A stretch of 64,000 nt of DNA. Origin: Aurifilum marmelostoma. Lineage: Eukaryota; Ascomycota; Sordariomycetes; Diaporthales; Cryphonectriaceae. Made by a program: the position numbers and the translations under genes. Location of the stretch: contig JAMXSV010000017.1 in NCBI GenBank assembly GCA_027559495.1, positions 1,922,001 through 1,986,000 of the forward strand, given 5' to 3'. The notes under the pieces were generated by a model that saw only the letters and a program-made list of their open reading frames with translations, was not told the origin of the DNA and did not search any database. Of this stretch, positions 54,325-64,000 are shown one piece after another (position 1 is the first letter of the stretch; every line of letters begins with the position of its first letter).

Positions 54325-57300
54325 ATGTCTGGCCAGTTTGCCCGACATCCATTCCTCCTCCCTGCAGCAGACGTGGTAGCCGCTCTAGAGACAAGCCTAG
54401 ACCATGGCCTCACTTCAGCACAAGTTGCCCACAGGCAGCAGGAATACCCTCTCAATGAGCTTGTTATCGAAGGGGCCATCGCCTGGCACACCATCTTTAT
54501 CAAACAGCTCTGCAATGCCATGATATTGGTACGTCGTTCACGCCCTGTTCCTCCTCAGTCCCTGAAGACACTGCATCTCTGGCGGCTATGTGTCTGAGTA
54601 TCTGATCTCGTTCTCACCACAAATCACTGCAGGTGCTCGTTGTCGCTACCATTGTGAGCTTTGCCATCAAGGACTGGGTCGAAGGGGGTGTTTTGGCTTT
54701 TGTCATTTGCCTCAATGTCTCGATCGGGTTTGTCCAGGAGTACCGGGCCGAGAAGAAAATGGACGCGCTCCGAGCTCTGTCGTCTCCCTCTGCAACTGTC
54801 CTTCGTGATGGGCAGTTGAAGGTTATCGCAAAGTATGTGCCCAGCAGTCTCTGGACTGCAAGCTTCCACGAGCCCATTGCTGGATACGGCCCTCGTCCCG
54901 GTTTAGCTACTGTCTGCTCCCGCCCTACTAACACTGCTGCACAGTCCTGAAGTCGTCCCAGGGGACGTCATCGTTCTGAAAATGGGCGATACTGTTCCAG
55001 CCGACTTGAGAATGTTCGAGGTCATGAACCTGTCTTGCGACGAGCAGAGCCTCACTGGCGAGGCTGCCCCTGTGGAGAAGACCACTGGAAATGACATATC
55101 CGTACCAGGCACTGAAAAGCCTGCCACTTCCGAAGAAGAAGTCGGTATCGGCGATCGAATCAACATTGCTTATGCCACAACTTGCGTTCGGAAAGGCCGT
55201 GGTAGGGGAGTCGTCATTGCAACTGGGATGAAGACCGAAGTGGGCAAAATCGCCGCGTCCACCACCAAGAAGCGACGGAAGCCAGGCAGGTCCATGAACT
55301 GGCGTAAGTATGGCAAGGCTGCTCCAGTCAAAGGTGCCAGCAGGCGGACCTATGACTTTTTTGGCAAGTTTCTTGGCCTTGCTGAAGGAACACCCCTTCA
55401 GAAGCGCCTCAGCCAACTCGCCTACCTCCTGTTCTTCTTCGCTTTGATTCTGGCCGTCATTGTCTTTGCCGTCAACCACTTTACAATGTCCAACGAGGTC
55501 ATCATATACGCTATATCTCTCGGCATAGCAATCATCCCTGAAAGCTTGGTTGCGGTTCTGACGCTCACTATGGTGGTGGCGACCACCGTCATGACCAAAG
55601 CCAATGTAGTAGTCAGGTAAGCTAACATCTGTTCCCCCCCCGGCGTTCCACGGTGTACCTCGCTTACACGTACTCTCAAATCATAGAGACCTCAGCGCCT
55701 TGGAAGCCCTCGGTGGCGTCACAAATATCTGCTCCGACAAAACAGGGACTCTGACGCAGGGGGCGATGATTGTCCGCAAAGTGTGGCTCCCATCCTCGAG
55801 TGTATACTCCGTTCGAGACTCGGAAGATCCCAACAATCCCACTACCGGGCGCGTCACATATCGCAAAGTCCCTCTAGAAGCCCCCCGAGCGGTCAGGTGC
55901 CCCCGGCAGAGACTTTGACCAAGAACGGAGTGCCCCTGCGCTCAAGTTTGACGTTCCAGAGGACAGGGCGGCCCGAGAGAAGCGCGAGGAGGATGAAGAA
56001 GCAGAGGCCGAGCCCTGCCCTGCCCTGCATGCATTTCTCCTTGCTGCCTCCCTCTGCAATCTGGCCACCGTCCGCTACGACGAGCATAAGTCCCAATGGC
56101 ACACGACAGGCGAGCCTACGGAGATAGCTCTGCAGGTATTCTCGCACCGCTTCGAGGTCCGCAAAAAAGAGCTCGAATCCAGTGGCTGGACCCAGGCGGC
56201 AGAGTTTCCCTTCGATAGCAGTATCAAGCGCATGTCGGTCGTATACAATGCCCCCAAGGAAAACCCTTTCGGCGTCAACCCTTCGGACAGTCTAGTCTAT
56301 ACTAAGGGCGCCGTCGAGCGGGTCCTGGATCTCTGCTCTACAGTAGGAGTCGGTGAGGATCAGTGCGCCCTGACCGATGACCTGAAGAGCAAGGTCTTGG
56401 CACAGATGGACAGCCTTGCCTCCCAGGGACTCAGGGTCCTTGCTATCGCAAGCCGGTCATGGGACGGGCGCTTCAAATCAATTACTGCCGCCACCACCAA
56501 CGTGAGCGATGATGTGTTGCGCAGCCAAATCGAGAGCGACTTGACTCTCCTGGGCCTCGCTGGTATCTACGACCCACCGAGAAGGGAGACGACACCCGCC
56601 ATTGCAGAATGCGCCAGCGCCGGAATCAAAGTCCACATGCTCACGGGCGATCACCCTGCCACGGCTACGGCTATCGCCAAGGAGGTGGGCATCATCCCTC
56701 GGAACTTGTCGATCCTGCCTCCCGCCGTGGCCAATTCCGTCGTCTTCAAGGCGACCGATTTTGACAAGCTCACTGATGCGGAGGTCGATGCCCTGGACGA
56801 GCTGCCGCTGGTCATCGCACGCTGCGCTCCAGATACGAAGACCCGGATGATCGAGGCACTGAGGAGGCGCAAGGCCTTTGCAGCCATGACGGGCGACGGT
56901 GTGAACGACGCGCCTAGTCTCTCCAACGCAGACGTCGGTATCGCCATGGGTAGCGGCTCTGACGTGGCCAAGTCAGCAGCCAAAATTGTGCTCACAGACG
57001 ACAAGTTCAACTCGATCGTGGCGGCCATCAGAGAAGGGCGCAGGATGTTTGACAACATCCAAAAGTTCATCCTGCACCTTCTTGCCTCAAACGTGGGGGA
57101 GGTGGTGCTCCTGATCGTCGGCCTCGCGTTCAAGGACGCGTCTGGGCTGTCGGTGTTCCCTGTCAGTCCGCTCTCCATCCTGTGGATCAATATGATCACG
57201 TCGTCTTGTCCGGCGTTTGGCCTCGGCCGTGAGAAGGGCTCGTCCGACATCATGCGCAAGCCGCCTCACTCCAAGGGCATCTTCACCTGGCAGGTGATTG

Positions 57301-57941
57301 TCGACATGATCGTGTACGGCACTCTTATGGGTGCCTGCTGCCTCGCGACCTTCATCATTGTCATCTATGGCGCCAACAGCGGAGATCTGGGCCTGGACTG
57401 CAACCGCACCTATTCTGAGGTGTGCAGGCCTGTGTTCCGCGCGCGGGCGGCCGTCTTCGCGGAGCTGACGTGGCTGATCCTCATCTCGGCGTGGGAGTTC
57501 AAGCACCTTCGGCGGTCCATGTTCGCACTGCAACCGGGGAAGGCTAGCGTGTTGCAGTTCTTTCGCGATATGTATGACAATACTTTCCTCTTCTGGGCGG
57601 TCTTTGCTGGCGCCATGTCGGTGTTCGTGACGGTCAACGTGCCCAAGCTCAACACAAATGTCTTCAAGCACTCGTCCATCACGTGGGAGTGGTCGCTGGT
57701 TGTGGGCTTCACCGTGCTCTACGTGGCCGGCGTTGAGACGTGGAAGGCTGTCAAGAGGATCTATGGGTTTCTGGACGATCATGCAGTGGTGCAGGGCTCC
57801 TTCAGCCAGGGCAATGTCGAAGGGGGGCGGACCATTTCTTCGGTGATGAGTTTTTCGAGTTTGAAAAAGTGGGGGAGTTTGAGGAAGAGGGATACTGGTG
57901 ATACGGCGTATTCTGGAGAGGAGCCTGTGTTGAGAAGGTAA
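54325..57941 (+). CDS. P-type ATPase, type IID (ENA-like Na+/K+ exporter), frame broken in the N-domain
   Basis: Exons 54325-54528, 54633-54832, 54945-55616 and 55687-57941 (introns 104, 112 and 70 nt) give about 1,109 residues if one base is disregarded. Features in order: cation-ATPase N domain (LTSAQVAHRQQEYPLNEL), actuator VPGDVIVLKMGDTVPADLR and SLTGEAAPVEK, TM4 IAIIPESLVAVLTLTM, phosphorylation site CSDKTGTLTQGA, nucleotide domain with FPFDSSIKRMSVVY and YTKGAVERVL, then MLTGDHPATATAIA and MTGDGVNDAPSLSNADVGIAMG, and TM5-10. IIPESL and the DKTGTLT context place it with fungal ENA pumps, which export Na+ or K+ at the plasma membrane. At the C6 tract 55881-55886 the frame shifts: upstream reads VYSVRDSEDPNNPTTGRVTY, downstream ALKFDVPEDRAAREKRE in another frame. 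Both sides are conserved, so one C seems extra. Confidence 0.9.
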
Positions 57942-58632
57942 ACCTGTGTGTATTTCATCTGGCGGATCATTTTTTTCTTCTTCAATACTATCCATTCGTA
58001 TGTCTATGTTGTGTCCAACATTATGTTGTTGAAGAAGACGGAATCGACTGTATCAAAAGCGAAGCGGTTATCCTAGGCTGACAGCGCCACACGGCACGAT
58101 GAAGAGAAAGGGGGAAAATGCTTTTCAAAAATGATGGGGTGATCAAATATCAAGAATGGATTTCTCGATGAAGCATTTGTGATCAGTTCAGTGCTGTGAA
58201 TGTTTCCTTGGGCTTCTGGTCATGCCATGGGATATCCCCAGAATTGATCCAGCGGATGGCTGTAGTTCTTCTTGGGGCCTTCGGGGGCCAGGCGTGCCAG
58301 GGTTTAGGGGTAATTAGCCTTAGTCACCTACTGTGGAGGGTCTGGAGTGGTCCCTGACAGGGATTCGAGCTCTCTGCAGACTGCCACTAAATGCAGTGAC
58401 CACATGTTAGCCAAAGGACACGAGCATCTATCGCGCCTCACAAGCTCCTCTGCCCTCCCTGCCAGCAACCTCCATCTCCCTCAACTTACCTCTCCAGCTT
58501 GATTCCTCTTCCCAACACTCCTTTTCTCAGCCATTCCCCAGGGCGTCGAGCCTATCTCTACAACTACCTTCAGCAGATCCCTTACTTCTTTCTCTTACAA
58601 CAACAACAAGAACTCCATATTATCCTATCACA
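57942..58632. other. Intergenic region between ENA ATPase and dpm1
   Basis: Holds the ATPase 3' flank, a tRNA-like segment (separate entry) and the CT-rich leader of dpm1 (58440-58600). Confidence 0.4.
58345..58427 (-). other. tRNA-like segment (degenerate tRNA or tRNA-derived SINE head)
   Basis: On the minus strand TGGCTAACATGTGG resembles a pol III A box and GAGCTCGAATCCC a B box, about 32 nt apart. GTCCTT at the 5' side can pair with AGGGAC at the 3' side over six bases, as in an acceptor stem. The anticodon and T arms pair poorly, so it is not a convincing functional tRNA. It could be a tRNA relic or the head of a SINE; no tail or target duplication was found. Confidence 0.3.
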
Positions 58633-59471
58633 ATGGTGGCCAAGAAATCAGAGGGCAAGGAGACCTACTCGGTCATCCTGCCCACCTTTAACGAGCGCCA
58701 GAATCTGCCCATCATCACCTGGCTGCTGGCTCGTACCTTCGAAGAGAAGTATGTACCCTAGTCGGACGGACGACCCTCCCGTAGGGCACTGGGGAAAGTG
58801 TCTAATTGTTGCTTGCGCGAGGCTGACCACTCCCTCTCCTCCTTCTCTACAGTGACATCGATTGGGAGCTTGTCATCGTCGACGATGGCTCTCCCGACGG
58901 CACGCAAGACGTCGCGAACGAGCTCGTCAAAGCATACAGCCCACGTGTGCTCCTGAAGACGCGTACGGGCAAGCTGGGTCTCGGCACTGCGTACGTGCAT
59001 GGCCTTCAGTTCGCCAAGGGCAACCGCATCATCATCATGGACGCCGACTTCAGCCACCACCCCAAGTTCATCCCGCAGATGATCGCGCTGCAGCGGGCGC
59101 ACGACTACGATATCGTGACGGGCACACGCTACGCTGCGGGCGGCGGCGTGTTCGGCTGGGACCTGAAGCGCAAGCTCACGAGCAAGGGCGCCAACATCTT
59201 TGCCGATACGGTGCTGCGCCCGGGAGTCAGCGATCTGACGGGCAGCTTCCGTCTGTACAAGCGGCCCGTTCTCGAGAAACTCTTCGAGACCACCGATGTG
59301 CGCGGTTTCAGCATGCAGATGGCGCTGGCGGTCACGGCCAAGGCTATGGGCTACACGATCGGAGAGGTGCCCATCACCTTTGTCGATCGCGTCTACGGAG
59401 ATTCCAAATTGGGATCCGAGGAAATCGTCGAGTATGCGAAGGGCGTGCTTGCTCTATGGGCTAAAGTATGA
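58633..59471 (+). CDS. dpm1: Dolichol-phosphate mannosyltransferase catalytic subunit
   Basis: Exons 58633-58748 and 58853-59471 join to 244 residues (104-nt intron). GT2 fold: YSVILPTFNERQNLPII, VDDGSPDGTQDVAN, LGLGTAYVHGLQFAKG, the metal-binding IIIMDADFSHHPKFIP, GTRYAAGGGVFGW, SDLTGSFRLYKRPVLE, and EVPITFVDRVYGDSKLGSEE. It transfers mannose from GDP-Man to dolichyl phosphate on the cytosolic ER face, supplying N-glycan, O-mannosyl and GPI synthesis. There is no C-terminal membrane helix; this is the short human-type Dpm1 that needs Dpm2/Dpm3 anchors, unlike S. cerevisiae Dpm1. Confidence 0.96.
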
Positions 59472-59804
59472 GGGAAAAGAGTCGACGTTCACGTCCGCGT
59501 GACCAATGCGCATACACATACACGCAAGGAGGGCAGATGACCACCCGTCTGACTTGTTTCGGTACATTCTTGGAGTTGGGCTGGATCCAGAGGAGTTCAA
59601 GGAGGGTGCTTGTAGGGCTGGTTCGTAATATTTCTCTGAGAAATACGTAATTCCAAAGTTCAAGAGGCATCATGTTGTCTCTCTCACACACAACACCATA
59701 GTAGCAGGGCAGTGTACAGCCTAGGAGAAGAAAAGTTGCAACAGGATCGAATCGGCCGCTGTATATTGTATTTTGCAGAACAATCCAGACAGCCGGTCAA
59801 ACCA
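59472..59804. other. Short intergenic region between convergent genes
   Basis: 3' flanks of dpm1 and the SDR gene. Nothing else is recognised. Confidence 0.4.
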
Positions 59805-60677
59805 TTACATGTTCCTCCCACCAGTCACCATAATGGTCTGTCCTGACACATAATTGAACATGGGGCTACAAACAGCCAGCACAGCGGACGCCGCCTCGGT
59901 CGCCGTCCCGGGTCTTCTCAGCGGTATGTCCAGGTACTGGTCCCTCTGGGCCTGCTGCGCCTTGGGGATGCCCAAGGCGATCTTCTCACCGCCAGGCCCC
60001 GTGACGAAGGCGCCCTCCTCCTTGGCCTGCGTGAGTCTTGTCAGGATATGCCCAAAGGCGACGGTGTTAGCCCGCACGCCAAAGCTGGGCCCCCACTCCT
60101 TAGCGATGGTCTTGGTCAGCCCCGTCACGCCTGCCTTGGCCGCGGCGTAGTTGGCCTGCCCTGCATTGCCATGCACACCCGACGTGCTCGAGATGTTGAC
60201 CACGCAGCGGGGCTCGCCGTCCCGCACGCGGAAGTAGGGCGCCGCCGCGCGCACCAGCCGGAAGGGGGCCTTGGTGTGCAGGTCCATGATGGTGTCCCAC
60301 TGCGCGTCCGTCATCTTGTGGATCACCCCGTCGTACGTGTAGCCCGCGTTGTTCACAATGATGTGGATCTTGCCCCCTCCAAAGGCAGCCGCCTCCTTCA
60401 CCAGCCGGTCGATGTAAGCCTGGTCCAGCATGTCGCCCGCTACGGCGAGCGCCCGCCCGCCACCAGTCGTTGCGCTGCTGTTGTTGATGTCGTCGGCCAC
60501 GGCGCGGGCCTTGGCCTCGTCTATATCGCTGACTATCACCTGGGCGCCCTCGCTGGCGAACAGGCGTGCCGCCTCGGCGCCTATACCCTGGCCTGAGCCG
60601 GTGATGATGGCGACCTGCCCGGCGAGCATGGGGTGCTTCAGGTGAGAGGCGATCTGGGAGATGCGTGAGGCGGCCAT
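59805..60677 (-). CDS. Short-chain dehydrogenase/reductase (FabG-like)
   Basis: One exon, 290 residues. Classical SDR: TGSGQGIG cofactor loop (residues 26-33), Asp after the second strand (VSDIDEAKA), NNAG in IIVNNAGYTYDG, catalytic Ser in NISSTSG, Tyr-x-x-x-Lys in QANYAAAKAGVTGL, and a C-terminal VSGQTIMVTGGRNM. The acidic residue after strand 2 favours NAD(H) over NADP(H). The nearest functional class is 3-oxoacyl-ACP reductase/3-hydroxyacyl dehydrogenase, but the insert TQAKEEGAFVTGPGG before the substrate lid is family-specific and the substrate is unknown. No targeting signal is obvious. Confidence 0.9.
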   Translation of the reverse strand: MAASRISQIASHLKHPMLAGQVAIITGSGQGIGAEAARLFASEGAQVIVSDIDEAKARAVADDINNSSATTGGGRALAVAGDMLDQAYIDRLVKEAAAFGGGKIHIIVNNAGYTYDGVIHKMTDAQWDTIMDLHTKAPFRLVRAAAPYFRVRDGEPRCVVNISSTSGVHGNAGQANYAAAKAGVTGLTKTIAKEWGPSFGVRANTVAFGHILTRLTQAKEEGAFVTGPGGEKIALGIPKAQQAQRDQYLDIPLRRPGTATEAASAVLAVCSPMFNYVSGQTIMVTGGRNM

Positions 60678-60761
60678 CTTGAACTACACTGAGCAGAAAA
60701 GAGAGCCAGGAGAATCAGTCGGTCCTTTGTCTGGAGAACCTAGCTGGAGACTTTTGGTCGT

Positions 60762-60785
60762 CTGGCTGGCTGGCTGGCTGGCTGG
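60762..60785. repeat. (CTGG)6 microsatellite
   Basis: Six perfect CTGG units upstream of the SDR gene. Confidence 0.95.
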
Positions 60786-61282
60786 AAATTATTGTATATG
60801 TTAAGTAGGCATAGGATTGGGCCGAGGTATTTCCCCCGCATTGAGCGGGACAACATCACGACAAATTGTCTAGATTAGATGGTGAGGCTGCAAATTAATC
60901 AAGGCTGTATTCCTTGACACCTCTTGAAAGAGCATGTAGAGTCGGATAAGTAGACCATGCTGAAAAGGCTGTGTTTCTCACTTTCAGCAGTCAGAGTCTG
61001 TCTTGGGGCTCCTACTCATGGATTTCAATAGATCAGAATTAGGCGTGCTGTACTGTACGTGTTCTGCTTGGGTGTGCAGTTAGGCGCCCCCGGGTACATC
61101 TTGCTTGGGGTCCAGTGGTCACTGTGCCACTGTGAAGCCCCCTAAGACCAGAGAGATTATATGCTATGTTTACTACCAAGACGGGGGTTGCCCGGCTTGG
61201 GTTTCACACCAGTCCATACAGGGAAGGGGCTTAGGACCCTGAATTCCTTGTGGGCCCATACACTTCTCTCTTTCCCACAACG

Positions 61283-61312
61283 ACCACCACCACCACCACC
61301 ACCACCACCACC
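61283..61312. repeat. (ACC)10 microsatellite
   Basis: Ten perfect ACC units in the upstream region of the SAC3-like gene. Confidence 0.95.
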
Positions 61313-61472
61313 AGAACAACAATCAGCTGCAAACAAATACACACGCGATCGATGAGGATCCGTCACTACCAGAGACCTGCCAGCATCACGGTCATACTCT
61401 TGGGGCTCATCACATCTCAAGATGCCCTCAAGAGGCCCAACGGCGCCGTGGCAACGGCTCAAGCCTGTTGAC

Positions 61473-62432
61473 ATGGACCCTCTCGAGTCCATGGGACTTC
61501 CCTCCAAGGGCGAGACCAGGTAATGAGTTTCCACCAGGCTTTCTATCCTGCTTTCAGGGCATCCGAGATGCTGCAGCGGCTGACGGTATCGCCACAGGTT
61601 GCTCGACCACAAGGCCCAGGAACGCTACTACACCAAGATCGTTGAGCGGTACCTGAGCTTCTGCTCCCACGCCGGCGATCGGGCTGCCCTCCTCGGCAAG
61701 TTCGCTGCTCTTTCCGTCACCAAGGAACGAGGCAGTTCATCAGGAACAGACTCTGCACTATCTACCACTTCAACCTCCACGGCCAGTACTTCCACCACGT
61801 CTTCCTTCCCAACCCCTTTGCTCCCACACACTTCCAACAAGGATCTGTCCACTGTCTTGATGGCCCTTCGCAAGTTGCGCGAAGGTATTGTCGCCTCTAA
61901 TCGGATCGACGACTTCGCGACGCAGGCATACCTGTTCTGCGTTCGCACTGCCATTCTCGTCAAGCATCCCGAGAGTTACCATCCTGCTATCCTCCATCTC
62001 CTGCGCACCATACATCCCAAGCACCCTCTGACCACTTTCGAGCTGCGCGAGGTTACTGGCTACCTGGTTCTGGACGCTGCATGCCGGCGAGGCGACCTGG
62101 CTGAGGCCATGGCCCTTCGCAGCCGCTGTAGGCTTCACGACCCCAAGGTTGACAGCATCCTCCGTGCCCTTGTGCGCGACGACTACATCGCCTTTGGCCG
62201 CCTGCGGAAGAGCACCGATGGCCACAAGGCCAAGTTTCTGGAGTTCTGCGAGGACACCATGCGGCGGCATACCCTCAAGTGTTTCGGCCGTTCTTACCTG
62301 TCTGTCGACCTGGACTTTCTTGAATCGTCTACCGGATCTACATTTTCGCAGCTGGTCGAGAAGGAGGGCGTTGGCTGGCACTTGGACGGAACCAGGGTCG
62401 TCATTCGCAGCATCAAGGGTCGTTCAGCGTGA
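61473..62432 (+). CDS. SAC3/GANP (PCI)-like conserved fungal protein
   Basis: Exons 61473-61519 and 61598-62432 join to 293 residues (78-nt intron). Start MDPLESMGLPSKGETRLLDH. An N-terminal helical region (ERYYTKIVERYLSFC) is followed by a Ser/Thr-rich loop (about residues 62-92) and a helical repeat body: IDDFATQAYLFCVRTAIL, FELREVTGYLVLDAACRRGD and LAEAMALRSRCRLHDPKVD. The end, ILRALVRDDYIAFGRLRKS followed by MRRHTLKCFGRSYLSVDLDFLE and LVEKEGVGWHLDGTRVVIRS, looks like the winged-helix part of SAC3/GANP or CSN8/eIF3k-type PCI proteins. No S. cerevisiae orthologue comes to mind; it is smaller than Sac3 and Thp3. Role in mRNA export or a scaffold complex is inference. Confidence 0.72.
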
Positions 62433-64000
62433 AGCCCAGTAACGAGGCAAGCTTTGCCCGCTGGTGAGTCTCTTTTTACTTCGAGATGTCAACAGAACTA
62501 GGGTCCAGCCATGTATTACTCTGAGCCATAGCTGTGCTCTGTAGATAATACTGCTGTCAGAGAAATCCCACCTACAATTCCTCAGCGGCCACATTTACTG
62601 TGCCATTCCGGCACGCCCCTCGCCCATCCGTCTTTCCTTCTTGGGATGATCGTCGCCGAACACACTGCAGCGGCTGCTCGTGCTAGGGGGGTCTCCTGCC
62701 CTTTTCCCATAACGTCGGTGCCGCCTCTGCTCGCCTGTTCGATGTCGCTCATCCCTGCTGTTCCTACTTCAGACTTTGGGCGCAGCCTTCCATGCTCATG
62801 TTATCAGCCAGTCATGTGGCCCAAGAGCAGCTTCATCCACCATGTCGGGTATGGTACCTGGATCTTCGTGGGCCACTGCCCACTCACGAGTCAACATACT
62901 TCTGACGTGGTTATCGGTAATGTCAGAATCTGCGACAATCTTGGAACGTCAGACATGCTCAGCATTAGGCAGGAGCACTCCCCAAATGACGATAATTGCG
63001 CGACACACTTCCGAAGCAACGAACCCCGCTATGCAGGTAGGCCAAGCGGTCCATTTCTTACGAGAGGCCAGTATGCGCCGCAATGCTTTCCAACAAGAGG
63101 GAACGCCGTCGCGCGAGCCCACTCTCGACTGTTCACCAGACGGGTCCCGCCCTGAGAAGCAGTATGGTCTCAGACAAGTCAAGATGCAACAAACATATAA
63201 AGCACCGCACTCATTTCTCCATGCATGCTTTTCCCAGGCGCCCTCGAAGCAACCATAGCACTTCACACATGTCAGTCCTGCTCTCAGTCAGCCAAGTGCT
63301 TTGGGTCCAGGGATGACCATCCATGCCGCTGAGGCCATCTGAAGGCGACAACAAAGACTAGAAGGGATGGCGTTTTTGAGGCTGGTGCTCCAGTCCTTGT
63401 AAAGAAGAGCTGAATAATGAATAAAAGCGACAAAGCTGTTCACACATTCAGCCCTTGCCTTTTCCCTGTTCACTGTCTCGTGAGGCTTGTTATTGACTCT
63501 CAGCTACCAGTACACCCCCTTCTGATGCTCATCTTGAGTCTTTCTCTGGCCCTATCCGGTTCTGAGGCGTGAGCTTGGGCAGTGTTGGCATATCAGGTCA
63601 TGTCTCGTGGAGCCTTCTTGTCGAACGGGCCCACATCTAGCAGGAAGGTATACACAAGGCCTCTCCGATACGGCCATCACGGGTCTTCCCCTGGCCTTGA
63701 TTATCGATAAGTGTCGATCGTCTGATTGGGAGGCAAGGTGAGGACACGGTGAGGACACAGGATGGCGAGCTCGGCGACACCAAGATGGCTGTGGATGATG
63801 TCGAGAAGGAAAAGGAGTCTCAAGCCGATGAAACTCCTCGAAGGCGATGAAGGAAACATGAGTTCTTTCCCTGGCCGTCACCGACTTGCGTTCTGCTTTC
63901 GTGAAGCTGATGGCAGCCTCCCCTTCGGCCAAGCAAGCTCAGCATCTTCTTGTGTCCGTACATGTGAGAATTTAGTTCGCTTCTTCATGCCATTATACCA
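62433..64000. other. 3' flank and unassigned sequence to the window end
   Basis: Two stretches look mildly coding but are not called. On the minus strand, about 63200-62800, a frame reads WPTCIAGFVASEVCRAIIVIW, hits a TGA, and continues RSKIVADSDITDNHVRS. On the plus strand 63717-63850 reads DTVRTQDGELGDTKMAVDD and on to a stop, like a terminal exon. Neither could be linked into a gene, and both may be chance. Confidence 0.3.

Larger units (their letters stand above)
60678..61472. promoter_or_regulatory. Divergent intergenic region with microsatellites
   Basis: 795 bp between the SDR gene and the SAC3-like gene. It contains a (CTGG)6 microsatellite at 60762-60785 and an (ACC)10 repeat at 61283-61312, the latter 160 nt upstream of the next start and probably in its leader. 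Confidence 0.5.

Noticed and set aside
55798..55878. Intron (GTATAC...CTAG) that would restore the ENA ATPase frame
   Set aside because: It would remove VYSVRDSEDPNNPTTG, which resembles the conserved segment of ENA pumps, so a one-base homopolymer error is likelier.

Overview
The window is nuclear DNA of a filamentous ascomycete (Pezizomycotina, most likely a Sordariomycete). Genes are interrupted by short GT...AG introns of 54-276 nt, often with a CTGAC/CTAAC-like branch point. Protein families include a class I hydrophobin, a TMD0-type ABCC transporter, an ENA-type P-type ATPase, a fungal Csc1 channel and the Snz/Sno vitamin B6 pair. Intergenic spaces of 0.3-3.6 kb carry CT-rich tracts. 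No rRNA, clear tRNA, CRISPR array, operon or prokaryotic signal was seen. Gene models were built by joining reading frames at splice sites; exon limits are given in the entries.

Layout. 0-7 kb: truncated iml2 (-), sem1 (+), pgk1 (-), an Mpv17/PMP22 membrane protein (-). 9-19 kb: a small single-pass membrane protein, a Sulfotransfer_4-type protein with a C-terminal membrane anchor, a large ABCC transporter (-) and, divergent from it, a class I hydrophobin (+). 21-32 kb: a small conserved fungal protein, alg10 (-), six-exon qcr10 (-) head to head with med4 (+), a TM9/EMP70 protein (-) head to head with lcp5 (+). 32-40 kb: a flavin monooxygenase (+), then PLP synthase glutaminase PDX2 (-) and synthase PDX1 (+), divergent from one 1.4-kb promoter, then a GH76 alpha-1,6-mannanase-like enzyme (-). 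40-43.6 kb: a gene-poor stretch with a 547-bp TIR element. 43.6-52 kb: csc1 (-) and an Ala/Pro-rich basic-tailed protein (-). 54-62.5 kb: ENA ATPase (+), dpm1 (+), an SDR (-) and a SAC3/PCI-like protein (+).

Functional links. PDX1 and PDX2 are the two subunits of one enzyme and are arranged for co-expression. alg10 and dpm1 both serve the dolichol-linked glycosylation pathway but are about 34 kb apart. Csc1, ENA ATPase, ABCC, TM9, hydrophobin and GH76 are membrane, ion-homeostasis or wall functions, but nothing in the layout makes the window a biosynthetic cluster.

Most notable: (i) an unannotated TA-flanked inverted-repeat transposon (MITE-like) at 41368-41914; (ii) two conserved genes (csc1 and the ENA ATPase) each broken by an apparent one-base excess in a six-C tract; (iii) the divergent PDX pair with a Gcn4/CPC1-type core site; (iv) a 14-bp perfect palindrome between the ABCC transporter and hydrophobin; (v) a 91-residue qcr10 split into six exons, two of only 9 nt.
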